Shown here: positions 1 to 9,287 of the stretch, in pieces
How the letters are laid out: each line of letters opens with the position of its first letter
Position numbering within the stretch: position 1 is the stretch's first letter
NCBI GenBank assembly: GCA_002457675.1
Contig: NTKK01000001.1
Span: 62,001 to 126,000, forward strand
DNA length: 64,000 nt
DNA from: Bacteroidetes bacterium MED-G17
GTDB lineage: Bacteria > Bacteroidota > Bacteroidia > NS11-12g > UBA9320
Direction of reading: 5' to 3'
Position numbers and translations under genes: made by a program
The notes under the pieces: generated by a model
Told to the model about the DNA's origin: nothing
The model's input: only the letters and a program-made list of their open reading frames with translations
The model's database searches: none

Positions 1-686
1 CAGGTACGACCATGTGTGAAGTTCGTCCTGATATAGAGGCTTTTAAAAAGGCCAAATTTTTGACCAAATTGTTTTCAAAAATGCAGGCTATAGATTGGCT
101 GCATTTTATGGGTTACATCAAAGCATTTGCCAACCATGGAATATCTTGTACTAGTGTTGGCAATAATATGGCTGTTCGAGCTAAAGCATATTGGCAAACA
201 GGTGGATATGAGAAAATTCCATTTAGCATAACAGAGGATTACAAATTATTTGAAGAGGTTACCAAAAGAGGTTGGGCTTGGAGAAATTTGGCCAATGCAG
301 ACACCCTAGGTCAAGCTTATTTTTTATCCAATTTTTATGAAATGCTTCATCAGAGAAAGCGTTGGCTTATTGGTGCGCAAGATTTGCCATGGAATTGGAA
401 GTTCATGCTAGGTATTTATGGTCTATTTTATCCAATATTGATTGTTTTGATGTTAACCAACTTTACTTTGGCGATGTTTTTTTGGGGCATCAAGTTTTTT
501 TTGCAGGTGATCTTCATCACCCAATTGGTTCAAAAAGTGGATATAAAACAATGGAAATGGTATGATTACGTGCTTTACGAATTGTACCTATTTGGGAACA
601 CCGTTGTCAGTGCCCTTTACTTTTTGTGGCCTGGAAAATCAGTTTGGAAGGGCAGAGTTTATAATAAGAAAAATACGATAGCTTAA
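1..686 (+). CDS. Glycosyltransferase family 2 membrane protein, C-terminal part
   Basis: This is the C-terminal part of a processive-type GT2 glycosyltransferase; the gene begins before the window and is open from base 3. The sequence shows the acidic ED pair in ITEDYKLF and the QRKRW motif (QxxRW), which in this fold bind the acceptor and the nucleotide-sugar product. Two or three hydrophobic segments follow (from about LGIYGLFYPILIVLM onward), so the enzyme sits in the inner membrane. The family adds sugars to lipid or polysaccharide acceptors, but the substrate cannot be read from this fragment. The stop codon overlaps the end of the convergent PBP1A gene by 4 bases. Confidence 0.85.
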   Translation, partial: GTTMCEVRPDIEAFKKAKFLTKLFSKMQAIDWLHFMGYIKAFANHGISCTSVGNNMAVRAKAYWQTGGYEKIPFSITEDYKLFEEVTKRGWAWRNLANADTLGQAYFLSNFYEMLHQRKRWLIGAQDLPWNWKFMLGIYGLFYPILIVLMLTNFTLAMFFWGIKFFLQVIFITQLVQKVDIKQWKWYDYVLYELYLFGNTVVSALYFLWPGKSVWKGRVYNKKNTIA

Positions 687-2923
687 AAATCCAAGCCCCG
701 CAAATCAATATTGTTTTTTCCTTGGTTGCTGTCTGCAACGCATTCCAAAGAGAAACTCAGCGCATTTTCCGGTTCTTTGAATGGTCTTGGTTCAAAGCCA
801 ATTTCTTTATCCTTATAGACTTTGTTGATGAAATAAGCATAAATGGGAAGTGCCATGTTGGCCCCTTGTCCATATAGAGTATTTCTGAAGTGAACGCTTC
901 TATCTTCTGCACCTACCCAACAACCTCCTACCAAGTCGGGCGTGATACCCATAAACCATCCATCACTGTTGTTTTGCGTAGTTCCTGTTTTACCCCCAAT
1001 GCTTATTTCTTCAGGGACATCATATTTACTATGTAATCTTCTACCGGTTCCACTCTCGGTTACTTTTTCGAGCATTTTACACATTGTATAAGCTGTTTGT
1101 TCCCGCATAGCCTCTCTTCTTTTTGGAGAAAATTCTTCCAAAATATTGCCATTTTTATCTTCTATTTTTTTAATGAAATGAGGTTCAGTCCAAATGCCTT
1201 TGTTGACAAAAGTTGCGTAAGCACCTACCATTTCAAAAACAGAAAGGTCCATTACTCCCAAACAGATAGAGGGAAAGTTGATGAATTTTTTTTCATTTAA
1301 GCCCATTTTGACACCCAGTTGTTTCACCGCAACGGGTCCTTTATAGCCAAGCCTTTTTAGGACTCTTGCCGTAACAGTATTGGTAGAATTTTTTAGTCCA
1401 TCATAAAGGCTAACCATTTCAGCCTTCACTTTTGACGAATTTTTTGGTGTCCATGTCTGACCATCATCCATTTCAAAGGTTACTGGACCAGTAGCAACCA
1501 TTTCGCAAGGCTCTATTTTTTCATCTTCTAAAGCTCTTGCATAAACGAAGGGTTTGAATGTTGAACCAACTTGACGGGTGGCATTTTTTGCAACATGATC
1601 ATACTGAAAGAAGGACAAGTCAATACCACCGACCCATGCTTTGATTTCCCCAGAGTTGGCTTCCATGGCCATAAATCCCGTGTGTAGAATTTGTTTATAG
1701 TATTCAAGTGAATCATATGTGCTCAACTGCATTTGTTTTTCTCCTTCCCATGAAAATACAGTCATCTCACGTTTTTCTTTAAGTTTTAGCTCTATTTCTG
1801 CTTGAGACAAACCTGATTTTTTCAGATTTTTATACCTTGATGTTTTTTTGATTTGCTTTGGTATGTATGCTTTATCTACCTTCCAACTATTGTCCTCTTC
1901 TCGCCATGGCTTTTGATTTAATCTTTTGGTTTCTGCATAAAATTGCTTTTGTAAATTGCTCATGTGTTTGTTGACAGCAAACTCTGCGTGCTTCTGCATT
2001 TTTTCATCTATGGTGGTATAAATTTTCAAGCCATCTTGATATAAGTTGACACCTTTTTTTTCTGCCCAAGGCTTTAAAAAATTTCTAAGATATTCCCTGA
2101 AATAAGTTGCACTACCTTGGTTGTGGGAATTTCTATTATAATCTAAAACGATAGGCAGTTTCGTAATCTTTTTGAACGATTCATCGTTTATGTAGTTATA
2201 TTTTTTCATTTGAGCAAAAACAGTATTTCTTCTTTGTAGTGCTTTTTCGGAGTTATTTCTAGGATTGTAGGTTCCACTGGCTTTTAGCATACCAACTAGC
2301 ATGGCTGCTTCTTCTATTTTGAGCATGCTGACCGGTTTATTGAAGAATGTTTTGGCTGCAGATTTTATCCCATAGCTATTTCCCCACGGCACTGTGTTGA
2401 AGTAAAGTAAAATGATTTCATTTTTGGTGTACCTTTTTTCAAGTTCTACGGAGATAATTTGTTCTTTTAATTTTTGAATAATTCTGCCAAGAAGAGATTT
2501 GGGCTGATTGTGAAAAAGGTTTTTTGCAAGTTGTTGCGTTATGGTGCTACCGCCACCTCTTTTTCCTAAAAAAATAATTGCACGTGCAAGAGATTTTGGG
2601 TCGATACCCGAGTGTTTATAAAATCGGGTGTCTTCTGTGGCAACCAAAGCATCAATCATGTACTTTGGAATTTCTTTAAAACGTACATTGGTTCGATCTT
2701 CCCTAAAATAAAATTTACCCAGAAGTGCATTATTAGATGAATAAATTTCGGTGGCAAGTGCCGATTGGGGGTTTTCCAAAACTTTTGGATTGGGAAGTTT
2801 TCCAAAAAGTCCAATCCTAATAAGTAAAAATAAGATAACTAAACCAAAGCATCCGTAAGCAAAGAGCTTCCAAATGAATTTGGTTAAAATACTTGCAAGG
2901 TTTCTTTTTTTTCGTCTTTTCAA
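683..2923 (-). CDS. Penicillin-binding protein 1A, bifunctional transglycosylase/transpeptidase
   Basis: Class A PBP of 746 aa that polymerises and crosslinks peptidoglycan outside the inner membrane. A basic N-terminus and one membrane anchor (about residues 17-40) precede a GT51 domain with the catalytic Glu in ATEDTRFYKHSGID (E97) and the RGGGSTITQQLAKNLF motif (about 122-137). The transpeptidase domain has the SxxK serine in GSTFK (S454, K457), SxN as STN (513-515) and KTG at 645-647, so both activities look intact. It lies 3 bases after sprE on the same strand and probably shares its transcript. Length and motif order are typical of Bacteroidota PBP1A. Confidence 0.95.
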   Translation of the reverse strand: MKRRKKRNLASILTKFIWKLFAYGCFGLVILFLLIRIGLFGKLPNPKVLENPQSALATEIYSSNNALLGKFYFREDRTNVRFKEIPKYMIDALVATEDTRFYKHSGIDPKSLARAIIFLGKRGGGSTITQQLAKNLFHNQPKSLLGRIIQKLKEQIISVELEKRYTKNEIILLYFNTVPWGNSYGIKSAAKTFFNKPVSMLKIEEAAMLVGMLKASGTYNPRNNSEKALQRRNTVFAQMKKYNYINDESFKKITKLPIVLDYNRNSHNQGSATYFREYLRNFLKPWAEKKGVNLYQDGLKIYTTIDEKMQKHAEFAVNKHMSNLQKQFYAETKRLNQKPWREEDNSWKVDKAYIPKQIKKTSRYKNLKKSGLSQAEIELKLKEKREMTVFSWEGEKQMQLSTYDSLEYYKQILHTGFMAMEANSGEIKAWVGGIDLSFFQYDHVAKNATRQVGSTFKPFVYARALEDEKIEPCEMVATGPVTFEMDDGQTWTPKNSSKVKAEMVSLYDGLKNSTNTVTARVLKRLGYKGPVAVKQLGVKMGLNEKKFINFPSICLGVMDLSVFEMVGAYATFVNKGIWTEPHFIKKIEDKNGNILEEFSPKRREAMREQTAYTMCKMLEKVTESGTGRRLHSKYDVPEEISIGGKTGTTQNNSDGWFMGITPDLVGGCWVGAEDRSVHFRNTLYGQGANMALPIYAYFINKVYKDKEIGFEPRPFKEPENALSFSLECVADSNQGKNNIDLRGLDF

Positions 2924-2926
2924 GAT

Positions 2927-5509
2927 TTATCGAAGATAGTTTTTCGTGAAAAAATCAAGGTAATTTTTTATGTCACCTTCTTTTAAAAGTTTCTTTAAGT
3001 TTTCGTTACTTATCAAAAAGTTGGTCTTTTTTGTGATTTTAAGTCTGTTAAATATGTCTTCTATAGACTCTTCTCTGAAATAATCCATTGCGGCTTGAGA
3101 TGATTCGAAGGGTTTCACCAAAATGAGGTTGCTCATCTCTTTGCCAAAAAGGTAAGATTTAATACTTAAATTGGCGCTTCTATATGCACGATCATTCAAA
3201 TTATTGAATGCTATTTTTATAGCTTTTATATCCGCGTCATTTTTCACAACTGATGCAAAAATGTGCTGCTTTTCTGGTGCAAAAGTATACAAAGAGACCT
3301 TGCTTGATTCTGCATTTTCTGCCGGTTGTTGAAGAATGGTAATTGCGTAGGCCGCCGCCCTGCTCTCTTGCGTATTCGGGTAGGAGTTCTTAACGAAATC
3401 TAATTCCTTGATGTAAGCTTCTTTCCCTTCTATAGCGCCAACTGCTCTCGCATAAAGGAGGTCAAATTTTGCTTGCATGGTATTTCCCCCTAAATAGCTG
3501 TCAAACTCTTTTTTTTGATTGATAAGCTCTTTATATTTTTCTTTTTTGCTCAAATTGTATAGCGTTTGATAGGCTATATTTATTGAGTCCGATTCACCTA
3601 AATTTTGGCTGGTTCCATCAATTAATTGATTGTATTTACTTTCAGGGTACCTTGTATATAAAAGTCTTTGAATTTCATTCATTTTAATGGAATTTTCTTC
3701 AGCTTGGTAACAGGTATATAGCGCATAAAGTGCTTCGGGTTCTCGCGTACAATTTGGGTATTTTGAAATAAGTGTAGTGAATTTTGCAATAGCTTGAGGG
3801 TAGTTTTGTAAATCTTCTTGATACAATTTTCCAATGATAAAATAGCTATTTTGAATGCTCAGTTGGTAGGCTTTTTTAAGTTCGGGTCCAAAAGGAATTG
3901 CTAGAAAATATTTACGTTTATTTTGATCTATTTTTGCCAAAATAACATTTTGTTCTTGGCTTAAAATCTCCTTATTATCTGTTTGCTGGGCCTTGATTTT
4001 ATTCACCTTTTCTTCTCGTATTATTTGAGCTAGTTTGGTATTAAGTCGCCACCAGTCGCTATATTTTCGATTGCCCCATTTTCGTTTAAATTCAGAATAT
4101 CCTCTCGAAACAGCCGTGTTGTTGTAAAAGTACCAAGTGCCTCCATTGCCAACTTGCGGCATATTGCTTGTTAAACTATTTTGGAATTCTGCGTTTTGCT
4201 GATTCAATAATTTTTGTGCTTCTGCTTCTTTTTTTCGTTCAATCTCCTCATCTATTATTCTTTCTATATCTTCTAAACTCATTTGACTCAAAGCAAGAAG
4301 ACTGTCTTTGGTACTTATATTGAGTAGGTTGTCTATCAAATCACTTAAAAGCAGATGAGTACCCTTTATGTTCTCAAAATCTTCATGTTTATCATCGACA
4401 AATATCATGGTGCTATCATAGTATGATTGCGCCAATGTATATTGCTTTGCATCGAAATAGAATTTACCAAGTGCTAAAAAACTACTTGCCTTTTGGTTAT
4501 TATTGGTTGTGCTCGTCTTCGCAGAAAGTTTCAAGAATTCAATGGCTTTTTCATCATTTCCTGCAAAAAATTCTATTTGTGCCAGTTCAAAATATATTTG
4601 ATCAAAATAGTCTACATTCTTATCGTCTTTCAGCATACGCTTCAGGTATTTGATCCCTTGTTTTATAGATTTTGGGTCATCTGCATTTGCAACAGATTTG
4701 GCCAAACCCAAATTGGCATGAAAAGTGTAGGTGTATGGCGCATTTAGTTTATTGACTTTAACAAAATGGTTTTTCGCTTTGCTTTTGTTGTTTAGCTTCA
4801 AGTTGATTTGGCCTAAAATAAAATGCCAACGGTATTTCTCCACCCTATTTTTGCTCAGGTCAATGGCTTTTTCAAGGTAGGTGATTGCAAAGGGGTAATT
4901 TTTATTGATAAGAAAAATTTGTGCTCGGGTCGCGAAAAATTCCTTACTCGTCAGGCGATCCAGTCTCTCAAGTAAATGCTTATCTTCTAACATGAGCGCC
5001 AGAATGGACTCCGCATTTCCTGCTTGGCCCATTTGTAGGTAACTCTTGACAATCCATAATTGGGTTTTGTCTTTTAGTTTTTCGTTTTGGTATTTGGTAT
5101 GGACAAATTGAAATGTTTCTATGGCAGAAAAAAAGTCATATTTAAAAAAATGCCCTTTACCAATAAGAAAATAAGAGTCATCAACCCATTTGCTTGTAGG
5201 CCGATTTTGAATGACTTTGGATGTTTTTTTGTGAAGTTCTTCTAAATAATTTTTAGCAGATTTGGCACTTTCTTTGGACCCATATTGAAAAACATGAAGT
5301 GGTTTAGAAAAATCTTCTTGATGATTTTGTGCTATAGATTTTTTGGCTTTCTCCAGCCTTTGGGTCGCATTAAAATAAATATTGTACCGAGCGATGGTAT
5401 TGTTCCAAGCGCGCTTCAACGCACGCTCATTTTTATCTTTTGGAAATGCCAAAAGAACACAACCCATACATAGACAACAAAACCCAACTTTTTTAAAATC
5501 AAAAAGCAT
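2927..5509 (-). CDS. sprE: SprE/PorW-type TPR protein of the type IX secretion system
   Basis: An 860 aa TPR-rich envelope protein. I recognise the SprE/PorW pattern: an N-terminal stretch WNNTIARYNIYFNATQRL, TPR-like helices through about residues 100-400, and the diagnostic WYFYNNTAVSRG segment followed by a W/R-rich stretch (about 458-487), then further TPRs to the C-terminus. SprE (Flavobacterium) and PorW (Porphyromonas) are lipoproteins needed for T9SS secretion and gliding. Here the short N-terminal hydrophobic segment contains several Cys (11, 12, 14, 17), but none sits in a canonical lipobox; C17 after CMG is the closest. The T9SS sorting domain at 14420 shows that cargo exists. Confidence is good for the family, lower for lipidation. 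Confidence 0.8.
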   Translation of the reverse strand: MLFDFKKVGFCCLCMGCVLLAFPKDKNERALKRAWNNTIARYNIYFNATQRLEKAKKSIAQNHQEDFSKPLHVFQYGSKESAKSAKNYLEELHKKTSKVIQNRPTSKWVDDSYFLIGKGHFFKYDFFSAIETFQFVHTKYQNEKLKDKTQLWIVKSYLQMGQAGNAESILALMLEDKHLLERLDRLTSKEFFATRAQIFLINKNYPFAITYLEKAIDLSKNRVEKYRWHFILGQINLKLNNKSKAKNHFVKVNKLNAPYTYTFHANLGLAKSVANADDPKSIKQGIKYLKRMLKDDKNVDYFDQIYFELAQIEFFAGNDEKAIEFLKLSAKTSTTNNNQKASSFLALGKFYFDAKQYTLAQSYYDSTMIFVDDKHEDFENIKGTHLLLSDLIDNLLNISTKDSLLALSQMSLEDIERIIDEEIERKKEAEAQKLLNQQNAEFQNSLTSNMPQVGNGGTWYFYNNTAVSRGYSEFKRKWGNRKYSDWWRLNTKLAQIIREEKVNKIKAQQTDNKEILSQEQNVILAKIDQNKRKYFLAIPFGPELKKAYQLSIQNSYFIIGKLYQEDLQNYPQAIAKFTTLISKYPNCTREPEALYALYTCYQAEENSIKMNEIQRLLYTRYPESKYNQLIDGTSQNLGESDSINIAYQTLYNLSKKEKYKELINQKKEFDSYLGGNTMQAKFDLLYARAVGAIEGKEAYIKELDFVKNSYPNTQESRAAAYAITILQQPAENAESSKVSLYTFAPEKQHIFASVVKNDADIKAIKIAFNNLNDRAYRSANLSIKSYLFGKEMSNLILVKPFESSQAAMDYFREESIEDIFNRLKITKKTNFLISNENLKKLLKEGDIKNYLDFFTKNYLR

Positions 5510-5531
5510 TTACTATCAAACTTCCAAAACA

Positions 5532-5560
5532 CAAATTTATTTTTGAAATGCTCATGAAAA
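5532..5560 (-). promoter_or_regulatory. Candidate Bacteroidota promoter for sprE-PBP1A
   Basis: On the minus strand TAAATTTG (5539-5532) matches the -7 consensus TAnnTTTG exactly. TTTT (5560-5557), 17 bases upstream, is a 3-of-4 match to the -33 TTTG. The predicted transcript start would lie about 15 bases before the sprE start codon. The upstream half overlaps the start of the divergent M23 gene. Confidence 0.4.
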
Positions 5561-6336
5561 TGAAGATTAAGAAAAACTTTCGAGAAAAGTTGGAAAAAAG
5601 ATACCAACTTGTACTTCGAGAAGATAAAACGTTGGCAGAAACTTTTAGAATAAAATTGACACTTGTCAATGTCCTGATAATATCATTTTCGCTATTTGCC
5701 ATAGGATTTTTTTTAAGTTTTTTGCTTATTATTAAAACGCCAATCATCTATTTAACGCAAGAAGTTTCATCTATCGAATTGCAAAAGGCAAATAGAAATT
5801 TAATGCAAAAGGTAAATGAGCTGGAAATTGAAGTAAAAAAATTAGAGAAAAAAGAAAAACAGCTTCAAAGCATACTGGAATCTGTAAACTGGCAGTCAAA
5901 AGAAAAAAAATCACCCTACTTTTTTGCTCAAAACATAGCACCAAACGTGCAACCTAAGGCCAATTTCACACCCATCTTTAAATCTCCTCTAGCTGGTATT
6001 GTTAGCAAAGAGTTTGACCCTTTAATGGAGCATTATGGTGTTGATTTGGTTGGTAAAGAAAATTCGCCTGTTAAGGCAATAGCAAGAGCTACAGTTGTAT
6101 TTAGTGGTTGGACGCCGAATAATGGACATGTTTTGGTTTTGCAGCATGGCCAAAATTTTGTTTCAATTTATAAGCACAATTCAACGATTTTAAAAAAAGA
6201 GGGTAACTTCGTTCAACAAGGAGAAACCATAGCAATAAACGGGAATTCAGGCGAGTTGTCTACAGGGCCACATCTACATTTTGAACTGTGGCATAATGGA
6301 ACTGCTCAAGACCCCGAAGACTTTGTAGGTTTTTAG
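5548..6336 (+). CDS. M23 family metallopeptidase, membrane-anchored
   Basis: A 262 aa LytM-type peptidase predicted to cut peptidoglycan peptides in the periplasm. A cytoplasmic basic tail is followed by one membrane segment (about 47-70), a coiled coil (about 75-115) and a C-terminal M23 domain. The metal ligands are all visible: HxxxD in HYGVD, the middle His in YKHNS and HxH in HLHFE, so it is probably active rather than a degenerate EnvC-like activator. Three in-frame ATGs (5548, 5554, 5560) could start it. It is followed after 4 bases by a bactofilin; M23 peptidases paired with bactofilins shape cells in other bacteria (Helicobacter Csd1/CcmA), so a role in localised wall remodelling is inferred. 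Confidence 0.85.
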   Translation: MLMKMKIKKNFREKLEKRYQLVLREDKTLAETFRIKLTLVNVLIISFSLFAIGFFLSFLLIIKTPIIYLTQEVSSIELQKANRNLMQKVNELEIEVKKLEKKEKQLQSILESVNWQSKEKKSPYFFAQNIAPNVQPKANFTPIFKSPLAGIVSKEFDPLMEHYGVDLVGKENSPVKAIARATVVFSGWTPNNGHVLVLQHGQNFVSIYKHNSTILKKEGNFVQQGETIAINGNSGELSTGPHLHFELWHNGTAQDPEDFVGF

Positions 6337-6340
6337 AACA

Positions 6341-6772
6341 ATGTTAAAAAGTAGTAAATCAGCAGACAAGAAATCTCTAAACAACCAATTTAGTGCTTCA
6401 ATAAATCTCATAGGCACTGGCACCGAAGTGATTGGTGATATAAAAGTAAAAGGGGATTTAAGAATTGATGGAAAAGTTTCTGGAAACATTCAATGTGCGT
6501 CCAAAGTAGTTCTAGGCCCAACAGGTTTGGTAAAAGGCAACATTTCATCTGTGCATGCAGACATCTCTGGTTTGGTCAATGGTAATCTAAAAGTAAATGA
6601 ATACCTCTTCCTTAAATCGGGTGGAACAGTAAATGGAGATCTAGAAATTCGTCATTTAGTAGTTGAAGAAAAAGGTGTTTTTAATGGAAAATGTACCATG
6701 ATCAAAAATGGGGGTGACATGAATGCTTTGAAAGTAAACCAAGAAAAAACACCAATTGACCAAAAAGAATAA
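6341..6772 (+). CDS. Bactofilin (polymer-forming cytoskeletal protein)
   Basis: A 143 aa protein of the bactofilin/CcmA family: a disordered N-terminus, then a right-handed beta-helix core with short repeating Gly/Val turns (EVIGDIKVKGDLRIDGKVSG and onward to about residue 118) and a polar tail. Bactofilins polymerise without nucleotide, bind the membrane and recruit wall enzymes. The M23 peptidase immediately upstream is the likely partner. The last 17 bases overlap the AtpZ gene, so translation is probably coupled into the ATP synthase operon. Confidence 0.9.
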   Translation: MLKSSKSADKKSLNNQFSASINLIGTGTEVIGDIKVKGDLRIDGKVSGNIQCASKVVLGPTGLVKGNISSVHADISGLVNGNLKVNEYLFLKSGGTVNGDLEIRHLVVEEKGVFNGKCTMIKNGGDMNALKVNQEKTPIDQKE

Positions 6773-6950
6773 TTCACCATTACGTTATGGGGCTTTGTCA
6801 TCAGTCATCGTTGTTGGTATCATTTCTGCATTTTTTATCGGAAAATATTTAGACGCTTTATATTTTAATGATAAACACGTCCTGTCTATTATTTTTTCTC
6901 TTCTGGTTGTATTTGGTTTGCTACTGAAATTGGTTAAAGATTTTAAATGA
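6756..6950 (+). CDS. AtpZ/AtpI family small membrane protein
   Basis: A 64 aa protein with two membrane segments (GALSSVIVVGIISAFFIGKYL and the IIFSLLVVFGLLLKLV region) and a polar linker, the shape of AtpZ/AtpI-family proteins that sit at the head of F1Fo operons and assist c-ring assembly or Mg/Ca handling. No ATG is available in frame; the start is a TTG inside the bactofilin gene. Its stop overlaps the next ATG by 4 bases (ATGA). Identification rests on size, topology and operon position. Confidence 0.75.
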   Translation: MTKKNNSPLRYGALSSVIVVGIISAFFIGKYLDALYFNDKHVLSIIFSLLVVFGLLLKLVKDFK

Positions 6951-7333
6951 AAAAAATACCATTTTTTATTCAACTTTTGATTTGTGTCGTCTTAAGTTTT
7001 GGGTTCATTTATGGCATAAATTTTTACCTAAATAAACCCGAGTACAACCTCTACTTAGGTATAAGTATTGCTGCTTTTGCAGGCATAAACACCCTAAATT
7101 GGATGCTTTTTAATTTCTTGGCTAGAGGAAATCATTTTCAGTTTAATTCCTTCTTTTTGGTGCAAAGTTTTTTAAGAACTATTGTAGCTATTGGCTTGGT
7201 ATTGTGCTACATTTTTTTGCGAGAGAAACCGAGTGTTTGGATGGTTGTGGAATATTTTGTGATTTATTTCATTTTTACCTTGGCAGAAATCATCCGATTT
7301 GTATTTAATTTGCGACCTGATAGCAAAAATTGA
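6947..7333 (+). CDS. Four-helix membrane protein in the AtpI position of the ATP synthase operon
   Basis: A 128 aa integral membrane protein with about four hydrophobic helices (roughly 5-27, 36-60, 68-88, 96-118). I do not recognise a named family from sequence. Its place between AtpZ and AtpB, overlapping each by 4 bases, is where AtpI lies in many operons, so an accessory role in Fo assembly is inferred only. A cluster of basic residues at the C-terminus (RPDSKN) suggests a cytoplasmic end. Confidence 0.6.
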   Translation: MKKIPFFIQLLICVVLSFGFIYGINFYLNKPEYNLYLGISIAAFAGINTLNWMLFNFLARGNHFQFNSFFLVQSFLRTIVAIGLVLCYIFLREKPSVWMVVEYFVIYFIFTLAEIIRFVFNLRPDSKN

Positions 7334-8490
7334 AAAGAAAATTTTCATATAATTTATTGATTATTAGTCTTTTGTGTGCATTTTATCTGTCGTCAACACC
7401 GCTTTTCGCAGGCGCGGACCATAGACATGAAGAGAAGCATTCAACCCATACATCAAAAAATACCAATACATTCAATATTGGTGAAATGATCATGCACCAC
7501 ATTTCTGATGCACATCAAATACACTTTTTGACTTTAAACGAGCACAAGGAAAATGAAAAGCACCTTGCAATCAACTTGCCTATTTTATTGTGGGACAATG
7601 GATTTCAATTTTTTTCAAGCAAACATCTTTATCACCACCCTTACCACCAACACCATTTAGATGCCCACGGATTCAAACATGAAGATTATATTATGGCGGA
7701 TGAAAAAATATTCAAAGCCAACGAACATGGCGAGCTTAACCTCAACGAAGATGGTTCAATAGCGAGCTCCAACATAGTACCTATGGATTTATCTATGACC
7801 AAAAGTGGCTTAGGATTTGTTCTTTCAGGCTTGTTGGTTTTGCTCATATTTTCTAGCGTGGCTAAAAGAGAGAAGGAGAACAAAGGAAAAGCACCTTCGG
7901 GCATCCAAAGTTTTATGGAACCCTTAATCCTTTTGGTAAGGGACCAAATCGTTATTCCTTCCATGGGTGAAAAACGTGCCAAAAGATTTTTACCTTTCTT
8001 ATTATCTGTCTTTTTTATTATTTGGCTTGCTAACCTCTTAGGATTGGTTCCATTTATAGGAGGTTTCAACATTATGGGCACCATGGGTGTAACAATCGTA
8101 CTCGCCACATTGGTCTTCATCATTACCACCATCAAAGGGAATAAGCACTATTGGATGCACATTCTGTGGCCTTCAGGTGTTCCAACCTTTGTGAAGTTTA
8201 TCTTGGTCCCTATTGAAATATTGGGCATTTTCATCAAACCTGTGGTATTGATGATTCGATTAACCGCAAACATCACAGCGGGACACATTATTATACTTGC
8301 TTTTACTGGTTTGGTTATTATGATGGGGCAGAACTCGCAGATAGCAGGTTTTGGCACTGGAATAGGTGCCACCTTATTTATGATATTTATGTTTGCCATT
8401 GAGCTATTGGTTGCTTTTTTGCAAGCATATGTTTTTACTTTATTGGCCTCACTTTATTTTGCCGATGCAACACAGGAAGGTCATCACTAA
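7330..8490 (+). CDS. atpB: ATP synthase Fo subunit a, with His-rich N-terminal domain
   Basis: Subunit a forms the proton half-channels against the c-ring. The C-terminal ~230 residues have the expected helices and the essential Arg in MIRLTANITAGH (about R310), followed by the conserved final helices. Unlike the 270 aa E. coli protein, this one is 386 aa. A signal peptide (first ~27 residues, ending near LFAGA) is followed by a periplasmic region of about 110 residues that carries some 19 histidines and a conserved-looking INLPILLWDNGFQFFSSKH block. To my knowledge this extension is common in Bacteroidota. The start is TTG, overlapping the previous stop by 4 bases (TTGA). Confidence 0.95.
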   Translation: MKRKFSYNLLIISLLCAFYLSSTPLFAGADHRHEEKHSTHTSKNTNTFNIGEMIMHHISDAHQIHFLTLNEHKENEKHLAINLPILLWDNGFQFFSSKHLYHHPYHQHHLDAHGFKHEDYIMADEKIFKANEHGELNLNEDGSIASSNIVPMDLSMTKSGLGFVLSGLLVLLIFSSVAKREKENKGKAPSGIQSFMEPLILLVRDQIVIPSMGEKRAKRFLPFLLSVFFIIWLANLLGLVPFIGGFNIMGTMGVTIVLATLVFIITTIKGNKHYWMHILWPSGVPTFVKFILVPIEILGIFIKPVVLMIRLTANITAGHIIILAFTGLVIMMGQNSQIAGFGTGIGATLFMIFMFAIELLVAFLQAYVFTLLASLYFADATQEGHH

Positions 8491-8500
8491 ATATGTCTAA

Positions 8501-8767
<267 letters not shown>

Positions 8768-8780
8768 TCGTCTATAACCA

Positions 8781-9287
8781 ATGATTTATTTAAATGCACT
8801 ACTAAATGTAGGCGTAGGAACCATTTTTTGGACCAGTCTTGCTTTTTTAATTGTTGCTTTTTTGCTCAAAAAATTTGCTTGGTCTCCAATCTTGACATCT
8901 ATTGAAGAAAGGGATGACTTCATAGCAAAATCTTTACAAAAAGCAGAAGAAGCCAAACGTGAAATGGCCTCATTAAAAGCAGAAAACGACAAAATTTTGC
9001 AAGAAGCGAGGGTTGAGCGAGAAACGATTTTGAAAGAAGCCAGGGCCATGAAAGAACAGATTGTTCAAGAAGCCAAAGGTGAAGCGGGTGCAGAAAAAGC
9101 CAAAATGGTTAAACAAGCCAAAGAAGAAATTTTAAGGGAAAAGGCCAATGCACTTACCGAGGTCAAAAACCAATTGGCTGAACTTTCTTTAGAGATTGCT
9201 GAAAAAGTAATCAAGCAAAAACTTGAAAAGAAAGGTGAACACGAGAAACTTATCGAACAAGAAATTCAATCAGTAAACTTAAATTAA
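8781..9287 (+). CDS. atpF: ATP synthase Fo subunit b
   Basis: A 168 aa peripheral stalk subunit: one N-terminal membrane helix (about 8-28) followed by a long, charged, heptad-like helix rich in Lys, Glu and Ala that dimerises and reaches up to F1. Length and composition are typical of bacterial subunit b. It starts 14 bases after atpE and its stop overlaps the atpH start codon by one base (TAATG). Confidence 0.95.
   Translation: MIYLNALLNVGVGTIFWTSLAFLIVAFLLKKFAWSPILTSIEERDDFIAKSLQKAEEAKREMASLKAENDKILQEARVERETILKEARAMKEQIVQEAKGEAGAEKAKMVKQAKEEILREKANALTEVKNQLAELSLEIAEKVIKQKLEKKGEHEKLIEQEIQSVNLN

Noticed and set aside
7686-8135. Minus-strand open frame of 149 codons across atpB.
   Set aside because: Shadow of the atpB frame; composition is that of reverse-read membrane helices.
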